Shown here: positions 45,401 through 53,180 of the stretch, piece by piece
Layout: each line of letters starts with the position of its first letter
Position numbering within the stretch: the first letter of the stretch is position 1
Source of the DNA: Hymenobacter monticola
Lineage (GTDB): Bacteria > Bacteroidota > Bacteroidia > Cytophagales > Hymenobacteraceae
Assembly: GCF_022811645.1 (NCBI RefSeq)
Contig: NZ_CP094534.1
Span: 4,898,001 to 4,962,000, forward strand
DNA: 64,000 nucleotides
Direction: 5' to 3'
Program-made: the position numbers and the translations under genes
The notes under the pieces: generated by a model
Told to the model about the DNA's origin: nothing
Seen by the model: the letters and a program-made list of their open reading frames with translations, nothing else
Databases searched by the model: none

Positions 45401-45632
45401 GCTGGTGGTGGCCACCGGCGCCGGTGCCATCGGCAACCGCACCATTGGTAGCTCGGCGCTGGGCGGCATGTTGTTCGGTACCGTGTTCGGGGTCATCATC
45501 ATCCCCGGCCTGTACTACTTCTTCGGCACCCTGGCCGGCAACAGCAAACTAATTAAGGATGAGAACGAAGCGCCCATCCTCGAAGGCGTAGAGCCCCGCG
45601 TGACACTAGAAGAAATGGAGCCTTATGCTTAA
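42441..45632 (+). CDS. RND multidrug efflux pump, HAE1/AcrB type
   Basis: A 1063-residue proton-driven inner-membrane pump. It starts MFSKFIRRPVFAIVISVSIL and has the two-fold repeat of six helices plus large periplasmic loops: MQLPTSQFPEISPPLVMVSA, YPGASAKVLTESVLIPLEQA, GDWRSTLIPALAVPVSLVGS, PAGFIPSEDQGLIYA, VLAAQYESFLLPLAVI. In the proton relay, Asp409 is present but the next residue is Asn410 (VVDNAIVV) where AcrB has Asp408; Lys940 (LLGKNAVLIVEFA) is conserved. A drug or solvent substrate is likely but unspecified. The 3' end overlaps the channel gene by 8 bases. Confidence 0.95.
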   Translation: MFSKFIRRPVFAIVISVSILLMGGLAIMQLPTSQFPEISPPLVMVSASYPGASAKVLTESVLIPLEQAVNGVPGMKYMTSDAVSAGEANIQIVFNLGTNPDQAVVNVNTRIAQVLNRLPLIVQREGVIVNRVVPNMLMYVNLYSKDKNTDMKYLFNFAGVNMIPELQRLGGIGRASILGSRQYAMRVWLKPDRMRAYNISVDDVMKSLDEQSVIGSPGRIGRADGKNAQSLEYVLSYQGRFNDVEQYKNVILRANPNGESLHLKDVANVELGSEYYDIYSNLNQYPSAAIVLKQTYGSNASDVIKEVKAKLEELKKSSFPPGMDYKITYDVSNFLDASIENVIHTLRDAFILVALVVFIFLGDWRSTLIPALAVPVSLVGSFIAMQAFGLTINMITLFALVLSIGIVVDNAIVVIEAVHAKMDEQHLSPYNAVRQVVGEISGAIIGITIMMTAVFIPVSFMSGPVGIFYRQFSITMATAIVISGLVALTLTPVLCAMILKNHHGQPKKQTPLQRFFDWFNRGFEKLTNAYVGLLQRIVANRIVTFVMLVAFGLGIWAISAGLPAGFIPSEDQGLIYAIVQTPPGTTLEQTNAVSKRLRDLAKDVPGIANISTLAGYEVLTEGRGSNAGTCLIDLKPWSERKESIAEIVENLEKKAHEIPGATIEFFEPPAVPGYGAAGGFQLQMLDKTSTGDYKALERVNNEFIAKLKKRKELAGVFTFFSANYPQYELKIDNELAMQKGVSIGNAMNTLSILVGSTYELGFIKYQRFFKVFVQASPEYRKLPEDILNMWAKNDKGEMVPFSAFMKIVKSQGANEINRYNMYPTGSIRGGAAPGYSSGEAIKAVQEVAETLPHGYGIDWGGLSKDEVSRGNESTVIFLIVLVFVYLVLAAQYESFLLPLAVIFSLVAGVFGSFLFIKIFGLANDIYAQVGLVMLVGLLGKNAVLIVEFAALKHEEGMSVRDAAIEGAKTRFRPILMTSFAFIAGLIPLVVATGAGAIGNRTIGSSALGGMLFGTVFGVIIIPGLYYFFGTLAGNSKLIKDENEAPILEGVEPRVTLEEMEPYA

Positions 45633-47082
45633 GAAACGAATTTATCAATGCCTCGGCGCGGCCAGCCTGGCCCTCGCCGTGGGAGCCTGCAAAACGCCCG
45701 AACTGGTCGTAAAAAATGAAAACCGCAACGTGCCGGGCAGCTACTCTACCGCTGCCCCGGCCACGTCGGCCGGCACGCTCGACAGCACTAACACGGGCCG
45801 CGTGCAGTGGAAGCAGTTTTTCACCGACCCCAAGCTGCAGGAGCTGATTCAAACCGCCCTGCAAAACAACCAGGAGCTGAACATCACGCTCCAGGAAATT
45901 GAGATTGCCAAAAACGAAATCCGCGCCCGCCAGGGCGAGTACCTGCCCTTCGTGAGCCTGGGCGCCCGCGCCGACGTGGAGAAAGTGGGCCGTTACACCC
46001 TGCAAGGCGCTACCGAGGAGCAAGTTCAGATTCAGGAAGACCGCCGCACGCCCGACCCGCTCACCAACTTCCAGGTCGGCGCGTTTGCTAACTGGGAGGT
46101 CGACATCTGGCACAAGCTGCGCAACGCCAAGAAGGCCGCGGCCGTCCGCTACCTGGCCACCGTGGAAGGCAAGAACTTCATGGTGACCAACCTGATAGCC
46201 GAAATCGCCAACTCCTACTACGAGCTGCTGGCGCTGGACAACCAGTTGGCCATCGTGAAGCAGAACATCGGCATCCAGAGCAACGCGCTGGAGCTGGTGC
46301 GGCTGCAGAAGGAGTCGGCCCGTGCCACCGAGCTGGCCGTGAAACGCTTCGAGGCGCAGGTGGAGCACACCCGCGCCCTGCAGTTCAAGCTGCAGCAGAG
46401 CATCATCGAGACCGAGAACAAGTTGAACTACCTGGCCGGCCGCTACCCGCAGCCTGTAGTACGCAATACCCAGTCGTTCAACGACCTGCTGCCGTCCACC
46501 ATTCAGGCCGGCTCGCCTGCGCAGCTGCTGGCCAACCGCCCCGATATCCGGCAGGCCGAGCAGCAGCTGGCCGCCGCGAAAATCGACGTGCAGGTCGCCC
46601 GCGCCAACTTCTACCCCTCGCTGGGCCTCTCGGGCGGCGTGGGCCTGGCCGCCTTCACGCCCGGCCTGCTCGTGAGCACGCCGCAGTCGATGCTTTACGC
46701 CCTAGGCGCCGACTTTGCCGGCCCGCTGTTCAACCGCAACGGCATCAAGGCCGCCTACTACACCGCCAACGCCGCGCAAACCCAGGCCGCCTACCAGTAC
46801 GAAAAAACGGTACTGAATGCCTATGTGGAGGTGTCGAACCAAGTGGCCAACATCGGCAACTTGGCCAAGAGCTACGACGCGAAAGCCAAGGAAGTAGCCG
46901 CCCTCAACCAGTCGGTGGACATTTCCAACAGCCTCTTCCGCTACGCCCGCGCCGACTACACGGAAGTCCTCTTCACCCAGCGCGACGCCCTGGAGTCGAA
47001 GTTCGACCTCATCGAAACCCGCATGCAGCAACTCAATGCCACGGTGAACGTGTACCGCGCCCTGGGCGGCGGCTGGCAGTAA
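45625..47082 (+). CDS. RND outer-membrane channel lipoprotein (TolC/NodT-like)
   Basis: A 485-residue outer-membrane factor completing the tripartite pump. The signal ends in lipobox VGAC (Cys22). Duplicated OEP domains show the usual motifs: WKQFFTDPKLQELIQTALQN, NQELNITLQEIEIAKNEIRA, FQVGAFANWEVDIWHKLRNA, LLANRPDIRQAEQQLAAAKI, VARANFYPSLGLSGGVGL, and FRYARADYTEVLFTQRDALE near the end. Its start overlaps the pump gene by 8 bases, which indicates coupled translation. A terminator follows 41 bases after the stop. Confidence 0.94.
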   Translation: MLKKRIYQCLGAASLALAVGACKTPELVVKNENRNVPGSYSTAAPATSAGTLDSTNTGRVQWKQFFTDPKLQELIQTALQNNQELNITLQEIEIAKNEIRARQGEYLPFVSLGARADVEKVGRYTLQGATEEQVQIQEDRRTPDPLTNFQVGAFANWEVDIWHKLRNAKKAAAVRYLATVEGKNFMVTNLIAEIANSYYELLALDNQLAIVKQNIGIQSNALELVRLQKESARATELAVKRFEAQVEHTRALQFKLQQSIIETENKLNYLAGRYPQPVVRNTQSFNDLLPSTIQAGSPAQLLANRPDIRQAEQQLAAAKIDVQVARANFYPSLGLSGGVGLAAFTPGLLVSTPQSMLYALGADFAGPLFNRNGIKAAYYTANAAQTQAAYQYEKTVLNAYVEVSNQVANIGNLAKSYDAKAKEVAALNQSVDISNSLFRYARADYTEVLFTQRDALESKFDLIETRMQQLNATVNVYRALGGGWQ

Positions 47083-47123
47083 CCGGAAATTGAGAGTAGC
47101 TGAAGCAGCTTAGTCCGCAAAGG

Positions 47124-47159
47124 AAACGCCCCGTAACCTGTTGGTTGCGGGGCGTTTTT
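47124..47159 (+). terminator. Intrinsic terminator of the RND operon
   Basis: Stem AAACGCCCCGTAACC/GGTTGCGGGGCGTTT (one G-T pair) with a four-base loop and a run of T. Nearly identical to the paoABC terminator at 36707. Confidence 0.92.
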
Positions 47160-47204
47160 GGGTTTGAGTAAATTGTAACAACTCCGATAGTAGTCTACAA
47201 CCGA

Positions 47205-47666
47205 TTAATCAGATGCCAAGCCGTTAATAAAAAGAGAGGTGCCGTTAGAATTGAATAGGATGAATGAGTAACCCCAAAGTATAGAGACATACGGAATGCC
47301 TGACTCGGCTGGATAATTAAAAATCACAGTTGAGTCTGTGAGATACTGCTGAATAAACAACTTATATTTTTCCTGCTCTATCAATAGTTCTTTCTCTTTC
47401 TCGTTGGAAAGTTTAAGTCCTGCTACATCATCGCCGCGATATTCAAGGCCGTATCTAATAGAATTCCATAAGTCTAATTCACTGGCCAATTCAGGTATTA
47501 TGTCACAAAATCTAGCATCACTGTATTTCAAACTTAGTTCTTTTCTTATTTCATCTATTGATTTATATCCATCAAGAACATTTAATCCGAAATGCGCTTC
47601 ATAATTATAGCCGTACATATTTCGTTCTAAATTTTTCAAGTTCTTTTTTGCTTCACCGACTGTCAT
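47205..47666 (-). CDS. AT-rich orphan protein, possible immunity-type protein
   Basis: A 153-residue acidic soluble protein starting at ATG 47666. Segments: MTVGEAKKNLKNLERNMYG, YKSIDEIRKELSLKYSDARF, DLWNSIRYGLEYRGDDVAGL, EKEKELLIEQEKYKLFIQQY, and a hydrophobic C-terminal strand pair VSILWGYSFILFNSNGTSLF. GC content is near 30 percent, far below the flanking genes. I recognise no family. Size, acidity, low GC and its place directly after a truncated gene (47700-47843) are what an orphaned immunity gene of a lost polymorphic toxin would look like (inference). On the minus strand a TACATTTG box ends about 40 bases before the ATG, inside the remnant. Confidence 0.7.
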   Translation of the reverse strand: MTVGEAKKNLKNLERNMYGYNYEAHFGLNVLDGYKSIDEIRKELSLKYSDARFCDIIPELASELDLWNSIRYGLEYRGDDVAGLKLSNEKEKELLIEQEKYKLFIQQYLTDSTVIFNYPAESGIPYVSILWGYSFILFNSNGTSLFINGLASD

Positions 47667-47699
47667 CGTTTCTTGTTTTATAAGTGGGACTTAGGTAAT

Positions 47700-47843
47700 T
47701 TAACCAAATGTATCAACACCAAGTAGCTTCAGGTGCTCCTCGATGGCGTTAAACTGTTCAGGCCGCGGCCACACTAATCGGTTGACTCTTCTGTGCACAT
47801 CATCAGATGGTTTGAAAGGTAATTGACAACCTATATAAAGCAA
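47700..47843 (-). pseudogene. Remnant: C-terminal 47 codons of a lost gene
   Basis: The minus-strand frame from about 47843 to TAA 47702-47700 reads LLYIGCQLPFKPSDDVHRR, then VNRLVWPRPEQFNAIEEHLK and LLGVDTFG. It has real protein character (an amphipathic helix EQFNAIEEHLKLLG) but no ATG, and its upstream end runs straight into the terminator hairpin of the next gene. This looks like the tail of a larger gene whose body has been deleted. It ends 34 bases before the AT-rich gene starting at 47666, on the same strand. A very short real gene starting at TTG 47843 is a weaker alternative. Confidence 0.45.
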
Positions 47844-47878
47844 CGGCCCGCTACGAATTCGTGGCGGGCCGTTGCTTT
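47837..47878 (-). terminator. Near-perfect 42-nt palindrome, terminator of the epimerase-like gene
   Basis: AAAGCAACGGCCCGC and its complement pair around TACGAATTCGTG with only one G-T pair, giving an almost loop-free hairpin ending in TTTAT on the minus strand. It lies 9 bases after the stop of the gene at 47888-48769. The GAATTC centre is shared with the hairpin at 39295. Confidence 0.85.
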
Positions 47879-47887
47879 TGGTTAACC

Positions 47888-48769
47888 TTACTCATCGAAA
47901 TAGTCCCCCTCCTCCAAATCCGCCAGCAGGCCCGGGTGGGTGGGGTGCCACCCCAGCCACTGCTGGGTGAGGGCGCTGGAAGCCGTCAGGTCCAATGCGG
48001 CGAAGCGGGCCATCCAGCCGAAATGGTCGGCGGCTTCTTCGGGGGTTTTGGAGACGACGGGCAGGTTCAGGTGCCGGCCGATGATGGCGGCGAGGTCGCG
48101 CTGGGCAATGCCTTCGTCGGCGACGCCGTGGTAGTTGGTGCCGGCGATGCCTTGTTCCAGCACCAGGCGGTAGAGGCGGGCGGCGTCGAGGCGGTGCACG
48201 GCGGGCCATCGGTTGAGGCCGTCGCCGATGTAAGCTGCTTCCCCTTTTTGGCGGGCCGTTTCGATGAGCACCGGCACGAAGCCGTGGTCGCCTCGGTCGT
48301 GCACGGAGGCGGCCAGGCGCACCACCATGGCGCGCACGCCCTGCCCCGCCAGTTGCATAGCTGCGGCTTCCGACTGGCGCGGCGAGGCGGCGGGGTTGTC
48401 TTTCTCAGTGGCCGGGCGGCCCAGGTTGAAACCCGCCAGCCCGGACGTGACGATGAGCGGCCGGTCTGTGCCCGCCAAGCTTTCGCCGAGGGCCTCAATG
48501 GCCTGCCGGTCGGTCTGGCCCGCGGCGGTATACTGCGAAAAATCGTGGTTGTAGGCCGTGTGGATGACGCCATCGGCCCCGGTCGCGCCGCGCCGCAGGC
48601 TGTCGAGGTCGTCGAGCGAGCCGCGATGCACCTCCGCGCCGGCCGCCTGTAGCGCCTGGGCCGACGCCTCGGAGCGGGCAAGGCCGAGCACCTGGTGGCC
48701 CACGCCGAGTAATTCCTGAACAATGGCAGAGCCGACAAAACCCGACGCGCCGGTAACGAAAACACGCAT
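47888..48769 (-). CDS. NAD(P)-dependent epimerase/reductase (extended SDR)
   Basis: A 293-residue Rossmann-fold oxidoreductase. The nucleotide-binding motif is MRVFVTGASGFVGSAIVQEL (TGxxGxxG); further features are VIHTAYNHDF, VTSGLAGFNLG, VRLAASVHDRGDHGFVPVL and NYHGVADEGIAQRDLA. It belongs to the group annotated as SDR-family oxidoreductases acting as 3-beta-HSD/epimerase-like enzymes; the substrate is unknown. ATG 48769 gives the canonical N-terminus. The AraC-type regulator gene directly upstream (109-base gap, same strand) probably controls it. Confidence 0.9.
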   Translation of the reverse strand: MRVFVTGASGFVGSAIVQELLGVGHQVLGLARSEASAQALQAAGAEVHRGSLDDLDSLRRGATGADGVIHTAYNHDFSQYTAAGQTDRQAIEALGESLAGTDRPLIVTSGLAGFNLGRPATEKDNPAASPRQSEAAAMQLAGQGVRAMVVRLAASVHDRGDHGFVPVLIETARQKGEAAYIGDGLNRWPAVHRLDAARLYRLVLEQGIAGTNYHGVADEGIAQRDLAAIIGRHLNLPVVSKTPEEAADHFGWMARFAALDLTASSALTQQWLGWHPTHPGLLADLEEGDYFDE

Positions 48770-48878
48770 GTGATGGTCCTTTAAAAGTGGGGAATGATTA
48801 CGCCACAAAGGACCGGTGCGTGGGTGCCGGCAGCATTGCGCGGTACAAACGGTTTGCTGAATAAATCAAACAATTGGC

Positions 48879-49796
48879 CTAGCCGCGAAAGTCGCCGGGT
48901 GTCAGGCTGGTTTGGCGCTTGAAGAAGTTGCAGAAGTGCGCCGTATCGGCAAAGCCCAGACTGTCGGCAATTTCGGAAATGTTCCAGTTTGTTTGCTTGA
49001 GCAGGATTTTGGCTTCCTGCGCCATGCGGCTGCCAATCAGCGCGGTGGTGGTGTGGCCGGTGGTTTCCTTTAGCACGCGGTTGAGGTGGTTGACGTGCAC
49101 GGCCAACTGCTGGGCGTAGTCAGTGGCCGTGCGCAGGCGTAGGCGCTGCTGCGGCGATTCCAAGGGAAACTGTCGTTCCAGCAAGTCGGCAAACTGGGTG
49201 GCCAGACGGGCCGCCGCTGAGTGAGCCGAGGCCTGCTCCGCGGCCGGCTGAAACTTCTGCACGTAATGAATCAGCTCCAGCAGGTAGGCCCGCAGCAGTT
49301 CGTACTTATAAGCATAGTCGGAGGATATTTCCCGCATCATCTTTTGAAAAACAGCTTCCATGGCGGCATACTCTTCGTCGGTGACCTGAAACACAGATGC
49401 CGCGCCGGGTTGAAAAGCCGGCAGCTCTTCCACCATCGTTCGCCCCTTCACTGGCAGTAAAAAGGCATCGGTGAAAATGCAGAAATGGCCAGTCTGCGCC
49501 TGGTCGTGCGGCAGCCAGCGGTAAGGCACGCGCGAGGAGGCAAACCACAGGGCCTTGTCCTCCACTTCCACCACCTGGTCGGCATACTCAATGCGACTGC
49601 GGCCCTGTATGAGGCTGATTTTGTAGAAGGCCCGGCGGTCAAACGTCATGGGCGGCCGCTCGCGGTTGGCCAGCATCAGGTCGGCCACGTTGAAAACGTT
49701 GAAATCGCCGACTTCGCGGGGCCGCTCTAGTAGCAGCGTTTCCGCAGCCTCGGGAACGAGTTTGGTGTATAGTTCGGAGAGCGGGCGAGATGGCAT
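48879..49796 (-). CDS. AraC-family transcriptional regulator (first module)
   Basis: A 305-residue regulator with an N-terminal cupin-like sensor (RAFYKISLIQGRSRIEYADQ) and a C-terminal pair of helix-turn-helix motifs (YAQQLAVHVNHLNRVLKETT, then WNISEIADSLGFADTAHFCN, FFKRQTSLTPGDFRG). It starts at ATG 49796. A TACATTTG box lies 20-27 bases upstream (49816-49823), so the leader would be very short. It probably activates the reductase gene just downstream. A family B repeat lies behind its promoter. Confidence 0.92.
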   Translation of the reverse strand: MPSRPLSELYTKLVPEAAETLLLERPREVGDFNVFNVADLMLANRERPPMTFDRRAFYKISLIQGRSRIEYADQVVEVEDKALWFASSRVPYRWLPHDQAQTGHFCIFTDAFLLPVKGRTMVEELPAFQPGAASVFQVTDEEYAAMEAVFQKMMREISSDYAYKYELLRAYLLELIHYVQKFQPAAEQASAHSAAARLATQFADLLERQFPLESPQQRLRLRTATDYAQQLAVHVNHLNRVLKETTGHTTTALIGSRMAQEAKILLKQTNWNISEIADSLGFADTAHFCNFFKRQTSLTPGDFRG

Positions 49797-49845
49797 GGCT
49801 TGTAATTGAATAAATCAAATGTAAGCTGCCAGACAAAAACAGCCC

Positions 49846-49944
49846 GTCATGCTGAGCGCAGCCGAAACATCTCGTGTGTAGCAGTAAACCCTATCGAAAG
49901 GATTACTACCACCAGCGGGCTGCTTCGGCTACGCTCAGCATGAC
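49846..49944. repeat. Inverted-repeat element, family B copy 2
   Basis: Arms at about 49846-49871 and 49919-49944 (tip GTCATGCTGAGCG) match at 22 of the outer 24 positions. It lies between the NmrA-like gene (stop 49965) and the AraC gene (start 49796), both minus strand. Confidence 0.87.
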
Positions 49945-49964
49945 ACCCTGTGAAAAGCTGACAC

Positions 49965-50846
49965 TTAAAACGCCGCCGCAAACTCCTGGGCAAAATCTTC
50001 CAGCTTCACCTGACCCAGCGTGGGGCGGTGCTGCCAGTAGTCTTCGCCCAGTTTGCCGCTGTTGATGCTGGCGTAGACGCCGACTACTTCATCGGCGCGG
50101 TTGGCAGGCACGCCGTGGCTGGTCATGTTTTCCCGCATCTGCTCATCAGAAAAGGCGACCCATTTCAAGTTGGGCTTGCCGATGGCGTTGCCCAGCGCCC
50201 GCGCCACTTCATTTGCGGTGCGCTCGTCGCTGGCCACGTAGCGTACGTTGTGGCCAGCGCCATCAGCGGGCTTCACCAGTTCCTCTGCGGCAGCGGCGGC
50301 AATGTCGCGGGGGTGCACGAAGGCCACTTTGAGGTCGCCCACGTAGTTGGCGCCCATCATTCCCGCGCTTTTTATCATCCCGACTGAGGTGTAGAAATTG
50401 GTGTAGAATGACGTAGCCCGCAGGTGCGTGAGCGCCACGCCGGGCACCTCGCGCAACAACATCTCCACGTCGTGTGTGCCAATAATGCCGCCGCTGCCTT
50501 CGCTCAGGTGCGCGCCCCAACTGCTGAGTTGCACCATGCGCCGCACGCCCGACTCCCGAACGGCTTGAGCATAATTATGACCAACTTCCTGATGGTATTT
50601 CCGCGAATCGGCCACGCCGAATTTGGGCGGCACCATCAAATAAACGGCATCGGCGCCGGCGAAGGCATTGGTCAGAAATTCCGCGTCATCCACGGTTCCA
50701 ATGGCAGCGGTAGCGCCGAGGGCCTCAATTTCCGCCTGCCTGTCCGCCTTGCTGCTGATGACCGTGACGGTGTGACCCTGCTGCACCAGCGCGGTGGCCA
50801 GGGGCTTGCTGATGTTCCCGAGGGAACCGGTGAGTGTGATTTTCAT
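49965..50846 (-). CDS. NmrA-like NAD(P)-binding oxidoreductase
   Basis: A 293-residue atypical short-chain dehydrogenase. It begins MKITLTGSLGNISKPLATAL, a dinucleotide-binding loop in which the last Gly of TGxxGxxG is Ser, then VYLMVPPKFG, RMVQLSSWGAHLSEGSGGII, VALTHLRATSFYTNFY, VAFVHPRDIAAAAAEEL. This is the NmrA/HSCARG-type group, where members are redox sensors or quinone reductases. It lies 141 bases downstream of the second AraC gene, same strand, mirroring the first AraC-reductase module. Confidence 0.9.
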   Translation of the reverse strand: MKITLTGSLGNISKPLATALVQQGHTVTVISSKADRQAEIEALGATAAIGTVDDAEFLTNAFAGADAVYLMVPPKFGVADSRKYHQEVGHNYAQAVRESGVRRMVQLSSWGAHLSEGSGGIIGTHDVEMLLREVPGVALTHLRATSFYTNFYTSVGMIKSAGMMGANYVGDLKVAFVHPRDIAAAAAEELVKPADGAGHNVRYVASDERTANEVARALGNAIGKPNLKWVAFSDEQMRENMTSHGVPANRADEVVGVYASINSGKLGEDYWQHRPTLGQVKLEDFAQEFAAAF

Positions 50847-50920
50847 AGCACAAAGCTCCGCCTGGGCATCGCCGGCCGAAAGGGCAAAACAGCGGGAGCA
50901 TTGGGCCGAAAGGCGGAAAA

Positions 50921-51008
50921 GCCGTAGCGCGAACGTTGTAGTTCGCGTGCCGGAACGTTAATCGGTCAAATAGCGCGGGCTCGCGAACTACAACGTTCGC
51001 GCTACGGC
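50921..51008. repeat. Inverted-repeat element, family E, overlapping the 3' end of an AraC gene
   Basis: Perfect 27-bp arms at 50921-50947 and 50982-51008 (tip GCCGTAGCGCGAACGTTG) with a 34-base centre. The right arm encodes the last six codons and the stop (AVARTL, TAG) of the AraC gene ending at 50988. Confidence 0.93.
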
Positions 51009-51869
51009 CTGCCGAAAGGCTACTGGCGAAACCCCGGCGCTTTTGCGGAAAAACCGGCCGAACGTGGATTGGTCGGCAAAATGCAGCGTATCGGCAATTT
51101 GGGCAATGGTCAGGGCGGGGTTTTGCAGCAGCACGTGGGCTTCGAGCAGCACGGCCTCGGCCAGCCACTCCACGGCGCGCTTGCCGGTGGCTTCCTTCAC
51201 GGTTTCGGCCAAGTGCTTGGGAGTGATGCAAAGCTTATCGGCGTAGAAACCCAAGCTGCGTTCGGTGGCATAGTGACTGCTGACCAACTGCTTGAAGCCG
51301 GTGGCAATCAGCTGGCTGCGCGTTTGTTTGGCCTTGGTCGATACGTGCTGCGCGCTGTAAATCGGTGCGGTTTCGTGCAGCAGAATCTGGATGAGGCTGC
51401 GCAAAATTTCTTCCCGGTATGCGTGCGGCGCTTCGTACTTCTGCTCAATGCTGTGCAGCAACGCGGCCATCTCGTTTGCCTGACCCGTGGTTAGCTGAAA
51501 TACGTGCCGGGCATCCCGCTCAAAAAAGCAAAAGGCATCCAGATTCAAGCCGCCGTTCGCAGAAAGAAACTCGCGGGTGAAAAAGATGCTCAATCCATCA
51601 AAATCGGCCGAGATATGCGGCCACTGCTTGATGACGTAGGGCGACAGCAGCATCAGCGAGTTGGGCCCGATGTCGTAGGTTTCCAGGTTTACCTTCAATT
51701 GGGCTTGGCCGCGCAGGCAAAGGCCTATTTTATAGTAATTGCTGCGGTAGGGCAGGTTAATGGGCAGCTGCGAAGGCGGAGAATTGGGGCCTAAAAAGAA
51801 AACGTCCGCCGGCTGCTGAGCCGTTTCGGTGAGCGTGCTGAGTTGAAAAAGAGGAATTGAGGCGGTCAT
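50988..51869 (-). CDS. AraC-family transcriptional regulator (second module)
   Basis: A 293-residue regulator. The N-terminal domain includes NLPYRSNYYKIGLCLRGQAQ and IGPNSLMLLSPYVIKQW; the C-terminal DNA-binding domain has YADKLCITPKHLAETVKEAT and LTIAQIADTLHFADQSTFGR followed by FFRKSAGVSPVAFR. It starts at ATG 51869 (MTASIPLFQ). The final residues AVARTL come from an inverted-repeat element inserted at the 3' end, after the conserved PVAFR that normally closes the domain. It probably controls the NmrA-like gene downstream. Confidence 0.92.
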   Translation of the reverse strand: MTASIPLFQLSTLTETAQQPADVFFLGPNSPPSQLPINLPYRSNYYKIGLCLRGQAQLKVNLETYDIGPNSLMLLSPYVIKQWPHISADFDGLSIFFTREFLSANGGLNLDAFCFFERDARHVFQLTTGQANEMAALLHSIEQKYEAPHAYREEILRSLIQILLHETAPIYSAQHVSTKAKQTRSQLIATGFKQLVSSHYATERSLGFYADKLCITPKHLAETVKEATGKRAVEWLAEAVLLEAHVLLQNPALTIAQIADTLHFADQSTFGRFFRKSAGVSPVAFRQAVARTL

Positions 51870-51991
51870 AGCTTTCCATTTAGCCGCGACGGCTGGCACG
51901 TTTTGGCCTGATTCAAACCACACTTCCCGGCCGGTGGTTTACAGAACCCGGCCCCGCCGCCGGGCGTACTGCCTCCGCAAACTACTGCCTC

Positions 51992-53176
51992 ATGACCGAA
52001 CTCCAACGCCTGCTTCTCGCCTACGACCGCCACCGCGCCGCGGCCCGGCCCTGCGCCCTGGCCACGGTGGTGGAGGTATTGGGCTCAGCCTACCGGCGCC
52101 CCGGCGCCCGCATGCTCGTAACCGAAGACGGCGAGTTGACCGGGGCCATCAGCGGCGGCTGCCTGGAGGGCGATGCCCGCCAGCGGGCCCGGCAGGCCAT
52201 TTTTCGGGGCCAGCCCGCCCTGGTCACCTACGACACCCGTGACGAGGACGACCCGCGCCACGGCCTCGGCCCCGGCTGCCAGGGCGTGGTCCGCATCCTG
52301 CTGGAGCCACTCGATTTCGCCGCCCCCGACAACCCCGTGGAACTGCTGCGCGGTTTCGCCCAGCACCCCGAGCCGGCCGTGCTGGCCACCGTGTTTGAAA
52401 CGGATAATTCCGGCCTGAAAGCCGCCGTGGGGCAGCGCGTGCTGCTTTCGGCCGATGGCGCCCTGCGGGGCACTCCCCTGCTGGCCGCCCCACTGGCTGA
52501 GGCCGCCCGCCTCACACTGGCGCAAGGTCAGTCACAGATTCTGGACATCGAAACCGATGGCGGACCGGTGCGGGCGCTGCTGGAGGTGCTCAAGCCGCCG
52601 CTGCGCTTGGTGGTGTACGGCGCCGGCAACGATGCCCAGCCGCTGGTGCACCTGGCCGCCTCGCTCGGCTGGCACATCACGGTGGTGGACGGCCGCCCCA
52701 ATCTAGCCACTGCCGCGCGGTTTCCAGAAGCGACTGAAGTGCGCATCGTGCCCGTGCGCGAGTTAGAAACCCAGAAGCCCGACGCAGGGGCTTACCACGT
52801 GCTGCTCAGCCACAACTACGCCTACGACCTAGCCGCGCTGCAAATCCTGCTGCCCACGGCCGCGCCCTACATCGGCCTGCTCGGTCCACGCGCTAAAGCC
52901 GGGCGCCTGCTCAGCGAAGACGAATTAAGCCTTTCCGACGCCGACATTCCAGCTATTTTGCAAACCCGCTTGCACAGCCCCATCGGTCTGGGGTTGGGCG
53001 GCGAAACGCCGGAGGAAATTGCGTTGGCCATTGTGGCCGAAATCCAGGCGGTGAAGAACAAACGGCAGCCGCAACACCTGCGCGATACCACGTCCGCTAT
53101 TCACAACGGCTCGCCCAAAGCCAGCCAAGAGCCAGGCACTGTTTCACTAGTTTCGTCAGCTACCGAGGTGGCTTGA
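51992..53176 (+). CDS. XdhC/CoxI-family molybdoenzyme maturation protein
   Basis: A 394-residue chaperone of the XdhC/CoxI family, which bind and sulfurate the molybdenum cofactor and insert it into xanthine-dehydrogenase-type enzymes. The N-terminal XdhC_CoxI domain has CALATVVEVLGSAYRRPGAR and GAISGGCLEGDARQRA with the conserved Cys; the C-terminal Rossmann domain starts LRLVVYGAGNDAQPLVHLA and contains YIGLLGPRAKAGRLL and LHSPIGLGLGGETPEEIALA. It is separated by 15 kb from paoABC, the only client-type enzyme in the window. It starts at ATG 51992, divergent from the AraC gene; the OM-protein gene ends 5 bases beyond its stop. Confidence 0.93.
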   Translation: MTELQRLLLAYDRHRAAARPCALATVVEVLGSAYRRPGARMLVTEDGELTGAISGGCLEGDARQRARQAIFRGQPALVTYDTRDEDDPRHGLGPGCQGVVRILLEPLDFAAPDNPVELLRGFAQHPEPAVLATVFETDNSGLKAAVGQRVLLSADGALRGTPLLAAPLAEAARLTLAQGQSQILDIETDGGPVRALLEVLKPPLRLVVYGAGNDAQPLVHLAASLGWHITVVDGRPNLATAARFPEATEVRIVPVRELETQKPDAGAYHVLLSHNYAYDLAALQILLPTAAPYIGLLGPRAKAGRLLSEDELSLSDADIPAILQTRLHSPIGLGLGGETPEEIALAIVAEIQAVKNKRQPQHLRDTTSAIHNGSPKASQEPGTVSLVSSATEVA

Positions 53177-53180
53177 AGCA

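Noticed and set aside
47697..47720. TACATTTG box as a full promoter for the AT-rich orphan gene
   Set aside because: No TTG lies 19-21 bases upstream and the box is inside a coding remnant, so it is mentioned but not called as a promoter.
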